The translations under genes and the position numbers were made by a program. The notes beneath the pieces are model-generated. The model was not told where the DNA came from, did not search any database, and was given only the letters and a program-made list of their open reading frames with translations. A stretch of DNA of 22,595 nt from Irineochytrium annulatum (Eukaryota; Chytridiomycota; Chytridiomycetes; Chytridiales; Chytridiaceae): NCBI GenBank assembly GCA_027600665.1, contig JADGJL010000325.1, forward strand, positions 2,574-25,168. The letters are read 5' to 3'. This document shows positions 1 through 9,687 of this stretch, piece after piece (the stretch's first letter is position 1; every line of letters starts with the position of its first letter).

Positions 1-1266
1 AGCCCGACATCAGCTTCAACCCCACTTCCGCCGCGGTCGCATCAACTTTCCAACCTGTGTTCCCGGCTTCCCGATACTCACCGGACCGCCACGAGGCGGA
101 CCAGTTCGTCCTCGTCCCAGGCTGCAAGCAGTATCCGGTCAACCTACGGTTCACGCCTCCCTCTCCATTTTCATCCTCGGACATCGACACCTGCAACGTC
201 GACCTGGCTTCGATCGGTAAGCATTTGCATGCATCATGTTTTCTTGTGATCCAAATATCCTTTACTATCACAGAGCTGACGGATGACGCGAGCGCCAAGA
301 TCGAGGTCATCCTGTCGGCGATAGACCTGGAGTCGGACGTGCAGAGCGAGTTAGAGAGGGTTCCGTCGGCAAAGGACGACGAAGGATATGCAGGGAGGGA
401 TTCCGCCGTCGACATCCTCTCGGAGGTCGCGGGCACCACCGCTTCATGCTCGCCGACGTCAACCAGGGCGTTGTGGAGCGATGACGTTGAGGACAACGTC
501 AAAGGACCCTCCACCGGTAAGCATTAATATCATTCATATGCTTGCAACATCTCTTTCCTCATGTGAATTGAACGCTGCCATGATAGACTTTAACACACCT
601 ACCGTGTTGGCGCGCTCCGTTCCCAAGCCCTCGCGCAACCCCCGCCGTCGGCAGCAAGTCGACGTCCAACAACAAAACTTTTCCTCCTCAACCACACCCT
701 CCGCCTCGAACGGCGTCGGCCGCCGCCCGCAGCCCGCCCACAGCCGCCGCCATCGCGACACTCAACCGGTCCTGCCCCCGCTCCCGCGGCTCACCGGCCA
801 CGGCGGCCACAAACAGACAACGCCAAAAGGCTTGGCTGTCCGCGACGGACCCGATATCGCGTTCATGAGGAGCAGCAGCCGGCGGCCGGAAATGGGGCAG
901 GGGTTTAAGCAGCAGCCTCCCTCGCTCGGGCCCGGACGCGGACAGCGCATCACCGGGCGGCCATCGTCTCCCCGGAGGGGGAGGGCGGTGGAGAGCGGCG
1001 GGTGTCAGGAGGCGGTCGAGCCTAGGGTCACGCCAGCGCGGAGGTCCAGCCGGGATCTGGACGAGAGGATCAAGACGGGGAGGTGGGACGCGGGCAGCGC
1101 GGTGTCGGGCGGTTGGAGCGCCAGGAGGAAGGGTGGGGATTTTCGGGGCGCCGTGCCCGCGGGTGGCATGTCGACTCCCACGTCGAGCTCGGGAATGCGG
1201 ACTGTGCCGCCGCTTTGTGTTGATGGGTCGAAGTGCAGGATGCGGTCCTGCATTTACTCGCATTAG
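1..1266 (+). CDS. 3' part of an unrecognised disordered-protein gene (3 exons visible)
   Basis: No family is recognised. The window opens inside an exon, with codons starting at position 3. Three exons join in frame: 1-216, 274-516 and 587-1266, ending in TAG at 1264-1266. Both introns (57 and 70 bp) begin GTAAGC and end CAG or TAG, and both are phase 1, so the joins restore codons. The first intron has no in-frame stop, so an unspliced reading also stays open. The protein is low-complexity: a Ser/Pro/Thr-rich N-terminal part, an acidic segment, then a long Arg/Pro/Gly/Ser-rich tail with many basic pairs. I see no membrane segment or catalytic motif. It is most likely an intrinsically disordered, perhaps regulatory or nucleic-acid-associated protein, but that is only inferred from composition. 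The 5' part lies outside the window. Confidence 0.6.
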
Positions 1267-1610
1267 GGTTGAGAATTGAGCTTTGTTTTGTTGTACAGAT
1301 TTCCGTTTGGTCTCTAACTTGGCCCCTTCAAAATTCTTGAGAGCAATATGTTGTGCTTTTTTGTGACGTGCGCACTTCCCGTTTCATCGTTGTCGTTGTG
1401 CTCGTCAGCAGTTATGAATGATTTCTGCTTTTAATACTTAATACTTTCCTCTCCTCGTTGCTACTATCATATGCAGTCAATGCGCTTCAAGGGTCTTTGT
1501 CGTTCATGGTTTATTGCAACTCGGTATTTTGAAGGAAGCACTTTTTATTAAAATGTGATAATGGACGGACTCTCATAGAGGTGTTCCAACAAAAACTGAA
1601 GAGGGTCGGC
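1267..1610. other. Convergent intergenic region, AT-rich
   Basis: This separates the 3' end of the + strand gene from the 3' end of the small secreted-peptide gene on the - strand. It is clearly more AT-rich than the flanking coding DNA. It holds two TTTATT blocks (AATAAA on the - strand) that fit poly(A) signals for the secreted peptide. No coding stretch stands out. Confidence 0.6.
1510..1549 (-). terminator. Poly(A) signals for the small secreted-peptide gene
   Basis: Two AATAAA hexamers on the - strand (1515-1510 and 1549-1544) lie 62-100 bp beyond the stop codon at 1611. This is a normal position for 3' end formation. Confidence 0.45.
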
Positions 1611-1875
1611 TTACGGGCCAGTGGTACAGCAGAAGTCATCGAACTTGGCGCACTTCCCATCCACAAATGGGCCGGGGCAGCAGCATCCTGCAAGAAGAGC
1701 CGTTAGGAGAAAAGACAAGAGAGGTTCGGAATCGCAATGGTAGGAGCTTACCGCTGCCGCCGGCGGGGGCGCCTGTGTCCTCTGAGCCGCCGGGAGTCGG
1801 GGATGCGAGGGCCGGGGTCATGAGCGCGAGCACGGCCGCGACGACGAGGATGAGGGCGGAGGCGATCTTGACCAT
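1611..1875 (-). CDS. Small secreted cysteine-rich peptide (66 aa, 2 exons)
   Basis: Exon 1 is 1875-1752 and exon 2 is 1687-1611, with a 64-bp intron (GTAAGC to TTGCAG, phase 1). The N-terminus MVKIASALILVVAAVLAL followed by a small-residue site near TPALA-S is a clear signal peptide. A short Gly/Ser/Thr/Pro linker follows. The mature end packs six cysteines into about 25 residues: a CCC triplet, a single Cys in DGKCAKF, then a CC pair before the stop. Read without splicing the frame loses this domain, so the intron is well supported. Six closely spaced cysteines after a signal peptide suggest a disulfide-stabilised extracellular peptide. Candidate roles are surface or wall protein, antimicrobial, or host-interacting factor; none can be chosen from sequence. 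A TATA element sits about 70 bp upstream. Confidence 0.75.
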
Positions 1876-1942
1876 GACGGAGGTGATGAGAACTTGAAAG
1901 TGAAGAGTTGAGGTTGCAGGGCTGGAGAGCGAGGGATGTTTG

Positions 1943-1950
1943 CTTTTATA
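1943..1950 (-). promoter_or_regulatory. TATA box of the small secreted-peptide gene
   Basis: TATAAAAG reads on the - strand from 1950 to 1943, 68-75 bp before the ATG at 1875. Position and sequence match a canonical TATA element. The other secreted-protein gene here (ATG 10439) has a TATA-like block at the same distance. Confidence 0.6.
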
Positions 1951-2390
1951 CAGCTTTTACTAGAGGCGTCCTGAGGGCGAAAAAAGGCACCCAACGTGAG
2001 TGGAAAAGCCCAACGTGACTGATAGAAAGAGGTGGTGCCTTACCGGGAGCAAAAACACGAAAAAATAGCTGAGCAAATTCTCACACTCCGCTCATTGCAT
2101 TCTTTGTATCCACTGAAGGGAAGTCGCTCAAGGGTTTTCGTGGCGCTGCGCAAGCCTTGGCGCAACTAGATTTCTTTTGCCTCAAGAAAAAGTTTTACTG
2201 GTGCCTTATTGGGCAATACTCCAACAAGTACATGATATGCATTATTACATTTACTGTTGATCAATGGCTGCGAATGGGTATATGCCAGAGAATGATAACT
2301 TACAAACGAGGCTGAAAAGCAGCGGCGGAAAACAGACAGGGACAAAGCAAAAGGGTGGGTGGAGGCGGAATGCAGCATGAATCTTTCCGC
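1951..2390. other. Intergenic region between LAMTOR3 3' end and the secreted-peptide promoter
   Basis: No convincing coding segment. The open frame over 2251-2616 is LAMTOR3 exon 4 read through its last intron, and its tail below 2391 is 3' untranslated sequence. Confidence 0.5.
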
Positions 2391-2957
2391 TCACAAAATC
2401 TCCCGCAATGCCTCGACCTGCTTCTTCAACCGATTCCCGATGTCGATTAACAGTCCTAATGATGAAAGAAAGCGCGTGTAAGGCCAAAGCAGAAGTGCCT
2501 TTGGGAACTACCACAAGCCTACCTGAATTCGACGAAGAAGGTGCCACGAGCGAGAGGATGAGGGGGTCGTAGCTGAACTGGACAATCATGAACTCATCAA
2601 ACACGCTCATGATCATCTTCGTCCGTCCCAGGCCAATTTTTCCCGCCTGTGGTAGAAGTCATTAGGACCCTCCGAACAAAAAAAAAAGAAAATGCCTGGT
2701 CGCTTGCAACGCTGAACGTCGCACTCAGCGCCGCCTGAAGAACCTTCCCGGGCAGATTCGGGCTTTCCGCTAGATAATCGGTTAATTTCGCAGGAAATGT
2801 GACGCCGCACCTTTAACCAAGATCACCCCATCTCGATCCGTCACCAAAACAGCCAAGAGATCGTCTGTCCTACAAAGATTTTAGCACCAACCGATGAGAT
2901 CCGTGAACGGCCTGCTCACCGTTCCAACAACGACGCGAATAGCTGTTCCAAGTCCAT
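2391..2957 (-). CDS. LAMTOR3: LAMTOR3 (MP1/p14-partner) Ragulator subunit, 119 aa, 5 exons
   Basis: Exons are 2957-2920, 2869-2811, 2769-2696, 2646-2523 and 2455-2391; all phases agree and give 119 residues (human LAMTOR3 has 124). Recognisable landmarks in order are [12 protein letters not shown] near residues 19-33 (human VVSDRDGVPVIKV), [14 protein letters not shown] before the mid-protein strand, [20 protein letters not shown] (human YQVVQFNRLPLVVSFIA), then [20 protein letters not shown] and a terminal helix. This is a roadblock/LC7 fold. LAMTOR3 pairs with LAMTOR2 in Ragulator, which anchors Rag GTPases and TORC1 signalling (and a MAPK scaffold) on late endosomes or lysosomes. Intron 3 (2695-2647, 49 bp) has a GC donor but an ideal CCTAATGAC branch site and CAG acceptor. 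The gene is divergent from UBA2. Confidence 0.92.
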
Positions 2958-3015
2958 TTTTTGGACTTCGACAAACTTTCAAGCCGCCTGTCACGAACTG
3001 CTCCAAATCGCTTGT
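2958..3015. promoter_or_regulatory. 58-bp bidirectional spacer between LAMTOR3 and UBA2 start codons
   Basis: The two ATGs (2957 on -, 3016 on +) are back to back with only 58 bp between them. Both 5' leaders and core promoters must lie in this spacer or overlap the opposite gene. I see no TATA box. Confidence 0.6.
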
Positions 3016-5515
3016 ATGTCCGACATGTCGCAATCCACGCCTTCGCAGCGGCCGCCGCCCCGCGACGCGGCCCTGGCGGCCGTTTTTGGGGCCGTAGATT
3101 TCGCGCGGCTCACGGCCGCTCGCGTGCTGATGGTCGGGGCTGGGGGAATTGGGTGCGAGCTGTTGAAGAATCTGGTGTTGAGCGGCTTCAGAACCATTCA
3201 CGTCGTATGTGCCAACCCATCTTTGGGACAGATATTACTGCGAGGGAAATGCTGAGTGCTGCATGGAATAGGTCGACTTGGACACGATCGACCTCTCCAA
3301 CCTGAACCGACAGTTTTTGTTCCAGAGACAGCATGTGAAGAAGTCGAAGGCACACGTCGCTAAGGAGGCGGCCCTTAGATTCAACCCGGCCGCGGACGTC
3401 ACGTCATACCACGAGAGCATCTTCGCGCCCGAGTTTAGCGTCTCGTGGTTTGCTTCGTTCGACATTGGTGAGGGCCTTTCTGCGTTCGTTGGGTGAGTCG
3501 TTTTAACAAAAGAATAGTTCTTAACGCATTAGATAACCTGCGTAAGTATTAGTTCGCAATTTACTGTTGCCTTCGGTGCTCTCTGACTTCTTTGCGTTTC
3601 CCTCAATAGAGGCACGACGACATGTAAATCTCATGTGCCTAGCCGCGAACGTCCCGGTAAGTGCCTGTGTTAAGGGTCGATTTATCCTGACCTGTGCGTC
3701 ATAAAAGCTCGTCGAATCTGGAACGGCCGGCTACTTTGGTCAGGTGTCGGTGCATCAGAAGGTAGCTTGTCTTGAAAACAGCGCGTTACGATGATGGTTC
3801 TCACGCGGTTCTGTAAAGAATTTGACGCACTGCTACGAATGTGAGCCCAAACCGACGCCTAAGACGTTTCCCGTCTGCACGATTCGGAGCACGCCGTCGG
3901 CGCCGATACACTGTATCGTCTGGGCCAAAAACTACCTGTTCAAGTGAGCAATGTTATTAAGGCATTTTAGCTATGCGGGCAGTATTACTCATCCACTTTC
4001 CATAGCAAGCTTTTTGGGGAAGATGACGAGGACTCGGAGATAAAGGAAGGGGCGGATGAAGATAAAGGTGGCTTTCTACTTCTTTTGTGCGTCTATGTGC
4101 GACATGTTCATCCGTATGAAATACAGAGGAGCTTGAGAAGCTAAAGAGGGAGGCGAACGAGCTGAAGGTGCTTCGGAACGCCATAGGGAACGATGGGTTC
4201 GGCCGGAGCGTGCTGGAGAAGATCTACGTCGCCGACGTCGAGCGCCTCGTTTCCATGACAGACATGTGGAAGTTCCGGAAGCCGCCGACGCCGCTCGCAC
4301 TGGGAACGAAGGAACTGGGCGGTGGGGGCGTGAAGTTTGAGAACGACATCAAGCGGAATCATAACGTTTGGTCCGTGAAGGAGAACTTGAATGTTTTCTT
4401 GGATAGGTAAGTCCTCTCCTCAAATACATTGGAACGGAGTAGACGCCTGACAACGTCTACAGTGCGAAGCTTCTGGGCGACCGTCTTCTCCAACTCCGGT
4501 TAGACGACGCGTCCGCCGCCCTATCGTTCGATAAGGACGACGAGGAGGTTATGGACTTCATCACGGCCGCTACGAACCTCCGCGCTCATGTATTTGGAAT
4601 CGAGCTTCTTAGCCGGTTTAAGGCGAAGGGTATGCAATATTTTTAAGGATGTCGGGCAGAGCATTGTTGTGTATCGGTGTTAATTTCCTAACGTTGTGAC
4701 ATTTGTAGAAATGGCAGGCAACATCATTCCCGCGATCGCGACGACGAACGCTATTATCGCGGGTCTGATCGTCTTAGAGGCCTTCAAGATCCTTGCCGGC
4801 CGGTGGAAGGATTGCCAGAATGTAAGGTTCCCAATTCTTCTTCCACTGCAACGGTAACCTTTTTCCATGCCATTACAGACGTTCCTCGTTTACGGCGGGA
4901 AGCGGTCACAGCTCATTAGCGGCGAGAAGCCGCCCGACAAAGCCGCCGATGAATGCGCCGTCTGCAGGAACGGATTTCTTTCTCTCACCGCTGACGTCGA
5001 CAAGCTCACTCTCGGCGCGTTTGTAAAGGACATTCTAAAGTCGGATAAAAGTCTCGGGTTGAAGGGGGAGATTTCGTTAAGCGAGGGCGGTAGGTAATAT
5101 GATCAGGCGATTCAGACGTTGCGGGAAGTCTTCGCTAACTTGTCTTTACGGTGTTTTTTAAGATTATTGTATGACGACGATTTCGACGACTCGGCCGAGA
5201 TGACGCTCTCGGCACTGGGCGTCACGCACGGGAAAAACCTTATTGTTATTCATGACGGCGACGACGACGCATCAAACTTCAACATCAACTTCTTCATTGA
5301 GCACAAGTGCGTCAAGTTCAATTCATTTAACGCCAGCGATATTTACGCTAAATGTACAATGATTTTGCAGAAACGGGATATCTCCAATGTTATCGGGTGA
5401 CCGGACTTTTCCTCCACGTCCTAAACGTCCGACCGAGGACGAGCAGGACGGCGGGCCTGACGCGCAGAAGCAGAAGGTCGCGCTGGAGGATGATAGCGAT
5501 ATCGAGATTTTGTAA
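3016..5515 (+). CDS. UBA2: SUMO-activating enzyme E1 catalytic subunit Uba2, 586 aa, 13 exons
   Basis: Exons: 3016-3204, 3272-3467, 3518-3541, 3610-3656, 3708-3761, 3819-3943, 4006-4067, 4127-4406, 4463-4629, 4709-4821, 4879-5093, 5163-5306, 5371-5515. All introns are GT-AG, 50-79 bp, and phases agree. Uba2 pairs with Aos1 to adenylate SUMO and carry it as a thioester to Ubc9 in the nucleus. Motifs: nucleotide-binding [11 protein letters not shown] (about 40-50), [29 protein letters not shown], catalytic Cys190 in FPVCTIR, zinc pairs C175/C178 and C445/C448, [23 protein letters not shown], and a C-terminal ubiquitin-fold domain. The tail ends DDSDIEIL, a SUMO-interacting-type motif. Length fits the family (about 590-640). 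An in-frame ATG at 3025 is an alternative start. Exon 3 is only 24 nt and encodes the LNALDN core. Confidence 0.97.
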
Positions 5516-5565
5516 CGTTCTTCCACTTCGCTAGCAGCCGCCTTTTGCTTTGTTATGTATTTCTA

Positions 5566-6786
5566 TCACTTAAGCGCAGCCTTGATGTCTATTAAATCGT
5601 AAAAGTAAATTATATCGGTCGCAATCCACAGCGCAACAAAAAAAATTATTGGACTCACTCTCAATGACGCTCTCATACGCCGCAACGGCCGGCGAATCCT
5701 TATACACATCCATGAACGACTCCCCGTTGTCGCACGAAACTCCGATCCTCGGATCCAGCGGTATACTCCCCAAAAACATCACTCCCATCTCCTTCGCCAT
5801 GGCTCTCGCGCCCCCGGAACTCGCAGGGAAGATCTCGGCCGTCGTGTGGCACTTCGGGCAGGCGAACGAAGCCATGTTCTCGACTACGCCGAGGATGGGA
5901 ACCCCAACCTTCCGGCAAAAATTAATCTCCTTGCGAACGTCCTGGAGGGAGACTTCTTGGGGCGTGGTGATGAGGACTGCGCCGTCGATGCCGGCGTCGG
6001 CGAGGTAGGTCACGACCGAGAGGTGCTCGTCGGAGGTGCCGGGGGGTGTGTCGACGACGAGGAAATCGAGGTCGCCCCAGTCGACATCTTTTAGAAATTG
6101 CTTGATCATGCCTATAAAAGAAAAGTCAAGGCCCAGTCGGCGATGAGGGTCCAACCTCCACACCCATCAAAGCTACTGCTACGTGAGACACTCACCGTTC
6201 TTCTTCGGCCCTCTCCAAATAACGGCGTCGTCTTTGCTCGATAGCAAAAACCCGATCGACATCACGGCCAGATTGTCGCTCACGTACACCGGCACCCAAC
6301 CCGTACTACTCTGGTGTATAGGCTCTCCCGCCACGCCCGCCATATTGGGCAACGAAGGCCCGCAGATATCGATGTCCAAAATGCCCACCTAACCATCCGT
6401 TCAGTAATCGCAATCAACCCTCCACGAACGACAGCTGATTTACCTGCGAATTCTCATCTCTCGACAGACAAAACCCGAGATTCGTCGTAAACGTGCTCTT
6501 CCCAACGCCACCCTTCCCGCTCAACACCAGGATCTTCCGCTTCACGTTCTGAAACCGCTCCGCGATCACGGCCACAGCCGGGTCGGGGCCTTTCGGGGTC
6601 GTGGCGCATATCGTCTGATTCGGGCAGCCCTCGCAGGAGGAGGCTGTTCTCAGTCGAAGGTGAGAAACAATGAATCCCCAGGCCAGAGGGGTCAGATGAT
6701 CGCTCACCTTTCCCGGCTTGCTCAGACTCTGGGCCGACGCAGTGCTGGTCGGAGGGCGGGGTGATCTCCTGCGTGACGTCCGTCAT
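5566..6786 (-). CDS. NBP35: Cytosolic Fe-S scaffold P-loop NTPase Nbp35/NUBP1, 315 aa, 5 exons
   Basis: Exons: 6786-6708, 6643-6444, 6388-6196, 6111-5659, 5588-5566; phases agree. Nbp35 with Cfd1 assembles [4Fe-4S] clusters in the cytosol for transfer to nuclear and cytosolic apoproteins. The N-terminal ferredoxin-like motif has C16, C30, C33 and C39 with spacing 13-2-5, exactly the Nbp35/NUBP1 pattern that Cfd1 lacks. The deviant Walker [10 protein letters not shown] is at 69-77, with [46 protein letters not shown] following, and the bridging CPKC pair at C242/C245. The last intron (70 bp) is easily missed: reading through it replaces the true ending VIENIKAALK with a spurious tail. The 3' end faces UBA2 with 50 bp between stop codons. 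Yeast and human proteins are about 320-328 residues. Confidence 0.97.
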
Positions 6787-6961
6787 TGAGTGATATCGAG
6801 ATGGATTTGAAATCCGCGGCTTGAAGAATCTTGAAATGCGGCAAAGCGGGTTTTGACAGGAAATCATGAAGAACAGCGTCCTTATTAATCCATTTAAAGC
6901 AATTTGATTTACACGTTCTTCATTACTGGTACGCTTGATGGCCCTCGTCCGCACCCGTTCC

Positions 6962-9264
6962 TCACCCCGCCTTCTCACCAATGGCTTTCTTCAAGAGGTC
7001 CAATGCCCCCATATTAAGTACAGGCCCCTAAAAATAATCAGCGTGTGTAGCCTGAAATTGGTCTTACCTCCCCATCGGAATCCTCCAGCTCAATCTCGCT
7101 ATCATCCTCGTCGTCCACATCTATCGCCCTGGAGCTCGGTGACAGGCCTTTATTCGGTGTCCCCATCCCCGGGCCCTTGGCGAATGACACCTTTCCCAGC
7201 GTCAGCGCGTCGTCTCGCTTCCCGGGCGTCAGGGACAGGGTCAACCGCCTTCCCGCGGGCCTGACTTTCGTCGGGGTGGTGCCACGAGGACCATCGGCGG
7301 GCTCGCCGTATCGGTTTCGCAACGGTGAGGCAGTCGTGCTTTTCGACGGGCTCGGGTCGGCTTCGGTGACAACTTCCTTCCCGGTGGTAGGGTTGAAGCC
7401 AAGCTTACGGATGGCGTCGGCGTTAAAGACGGTTTTGTCGGCATCCCCGGCTTACAATGAAAAGTGTGAGAACCTTTGCACAGGAGCTGCCACAACAAGT
7501 ACCTAACGGCAAGCCTCTTGCTGCTCTAACGTACTTTGCGCCCTTGCTGTTTGTCTGCAACAGCAGCGCCCTAAAGTCGTGCTCAGACATGCTTGACGCC
7601 AGCCAGTACATACAACTCAGGCGTGACCAGCTTTGAGCCGTCACTCTTTGTGCAAGCCTCTAAGAGCTTCGCCTCCCTCCCGCCCTTTGTGGAAATTGTC
7701 GTGCCATCGGGCAGCATATAAGAGCCGTGTCCCGCTTCGGGCGGCTTAACTGGGCCGACATTCTTGGTCGGATCATTCATACATAGTACGGCATTGCTGT
7801 GATACGAAAGCAGTTCGTGTTTGCGTCGGTGATGTGCAAAAAAGCTCGCACCTCACTCGGAACTCGGGGCGCTTTTGACGGGACAACTGAAACGCGGCGA
7901 AGGCGTGGAATTCGCAGTATTGGGCGTGTCTCCTTGTAAAAGTAAACCAGAATGATAATCAACAAAAAACTTAAAGAGGCGCGGAAGTAGTACACCAACC
8001 TGTCAATCAAAGTCCCGCATTGAACACCGTGCGCAACGTTTTTGCACTTGATGCAGTCGAGGGACATCCCGATGGGCATCAATTTCCCGGGATGATCGAT
8101 GCTGAGACCCGGTGACGCGTCATGCTAGATTAACACGACCGCAGTCATCAAGAAATCAATATAATCAACAGTAAATCATCGTAACCTCACCTCCGTCGGC
8201 CTCAAAACTTTCGCATTTAACACCGCTATCACGGTCCCCATGGCGACCCCGCCGTGCTTCTCCAATGACTTTCCATACAAAAACATATTGACAACCTCAC
8301 CCAACAGATTTGCTAGTCGGATAATCCTGTACCCATTGCCCGTGCTGGACCTCAGCTGCTCGGACCTGCCCGAGACGACCCCCATGGTAACCCAGTCCCC
8401 TGGCGCGTCCCCGTAAAACTGTAGCTCGCGGAGGCTAGCGAGGGGCTTGAAGTCGCGCCCGGTCATGTGCCGGACCATTTGAGCGTTCGTGACCGAGCGG
8501 TTCCTGCGGTAGACTTAGTAGTGCGGACAGGTTGCGTCAGTGTGAAAGAGAACACACTTCAGCCTCAGCTGGGAGAACATTTCAACGTTCTCGTCCGCGG
8601 GAAGAGATGCCGCGGCCTCGTCGGCGTCGAACCCCTGTGCCGCAGCTAAATGAGACGACAATGTTGGCGAAGTGGTGATGAAAAGGTGAAGCATAGAAGA
8701 CTCACTCGGCGGCCTAGAGTCCGACCAAGTCGTCGTCATCATCTCTCCCTTCGCCTGCGCGATCTTATATGCCCTCCGCTTATCTACCACCATCTTCGTG
8801 AAGCTGCCTTTGTTGCCCCCCGCGCCTTCCTCCTTCACAGTCGCCATCGGCGACTCCGGTGACACCGGTCGCGGCATTTTGGGCCCGGATCTGCTCAGCA
8901 AGGAAGTGGCTGTGGTGTGCTGCAACGCGCCGCGCGACCGCCTGGTGGCCTTTGAGCTCGGTTCCGCCGCCGACGATGCGATGGGCGGGGGTCGGCGCTG
9001 TTGCTGCTGTTCGGCCTGTTGCGCAGCCCTGAAGCGATCCAGGGCCGCGTGGACGCCGGCGGCGGGGTTGGCGGCCCGCGGGCGATCAAGCCTGGGCTGC
9101 TCGATGACGGGTTTTGGTTCCGGCGGGCCGTAGAAGGAGGAGGAGGGACCGGGATTAGAGGAAACGTGGTGGACCTTCTGGCGCTTCGGGGTCGGCGGCG
9201 TCGGGCCCGGCTCGGCTGGGGCCGCAATCGCGGGCTCCATGTCCGCCGTCGCTGAACCGGACAT
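6962..9264 (-). CDS. MCM10: DNA replication initiation factor Mcm10, 621 aa, 9 exons
   Basis: Exons: 9264-8706, 8645-8558, 8503-8191, 8124-8000, 7932-7852, 7796-7614, 7570-7503, 7450-7068, 7027-6962. Mcm10 binds CMG helicase, single-stranded DNA and polymerase alpha at origins. The N-terminal 186 residues are disordered (Pro/Ala/Gln-rich). The OB-fold runs about 200-320 (FSQLRLKNRSV, DWVTMGVV, YRIIRLANL, VNMFLYGKS, GTVIAVLNAKVLRP). GLSIDHPGKLMPIG leads into a CCCH zinc finger at C347, C356, C368 and H371, followed by LSRQKRPEF. Downstream are LLLQTNSKGAKYVRAA and FNADAIRKLGFNP, also family hallmarks, then an acidic region and a short C-terminal helix. Introns are 40-66 bp; one has a textbook CTACTAAG branch site. 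I start at 9264 (A at -3); an upstream in-frame ATG at 9351 would add 29 unconserved residues. The exon 6-7 join (43-bp intron) and 7-8 join (52 bp) are the least certain. Confidence 0.92.
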
Positions 9265-9351
9265 GTTTGACCGCCACTGTTGGAAGCTCCAGACTTGGTT
9301 GTTGTGCTTCGTGGTTGCTCTGTGCTGCCCTGTCGAACACAAATAAATCAT

Positions 9352-9687
9352 CTCTAAGTCATAGGTAAGAAATGAACCCGTTTGTCGGGAAAGTTGGCTC
9401 GGCCGCCATGACGGCGGTCTCTAAGGTGAACGCCTAGCGACTGCCCTTATTTACAAAGGTAACAATCTGACTGGCCCTCTGAACTGCGCGTCGTAGCTCA
9501 CGAGGAAGAGCCGGCTTTTAGCTCAGCCATGAAGAAAAATCGAGTTGGTGAGACATGTTTATTGAGCGTTACAAGCATTTAAAATCGGAGCAGATGGTTC
9601 ACAAAAGAAGAAGATAATGAGAAAGCAGAAAATATAAAGAAAAATGAAGGATGCATATCAAAAAGAAGCCATCGGCCGTCCTATCCT
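9352..9687. other. Intergenic region between MCM10 5' end and the secreted modular protein
   Basis: AT-rich with short A-runs and no convincing coding segment. It carries the MCM10 upstream region and the 3' end of the next - strand gene, including an AATAAA at 9563-9558. Confidence 0.5.
9558..9563 (-). terminator. Poly(A) signal of the secreted two-module protein gene
   Basis: AATAAA on the - strand, about 125 bp downstream of the stop codon at 9688. It lies in an AT-rich 3' region. Confidence 0.45.

Noticed and set aside
57..527. Continuous + strand ORF over the first intron of gene 1
   Set aside because: It runs through a GTAAGC...CAG intron (217-273) that merely lacks a stop and then ends in the next intron; the spliced frame continues to 1266.
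388..586. Extension of the 388-1266 frame upstream of 587
   Set aside because: The part before 587 is exon 2 read in the wrong frame plus intron; only 587-1266 is coding in that frame.
7592..7613. A 22-bp intron (GTATGT...CAAG) in MCM10 that also keeps frame
   Set aside because: Too short for any known spliceosome. The 43-bp alternative with the same donor and a TTTAG acceptor also keeps frame and fits local intron sizes.
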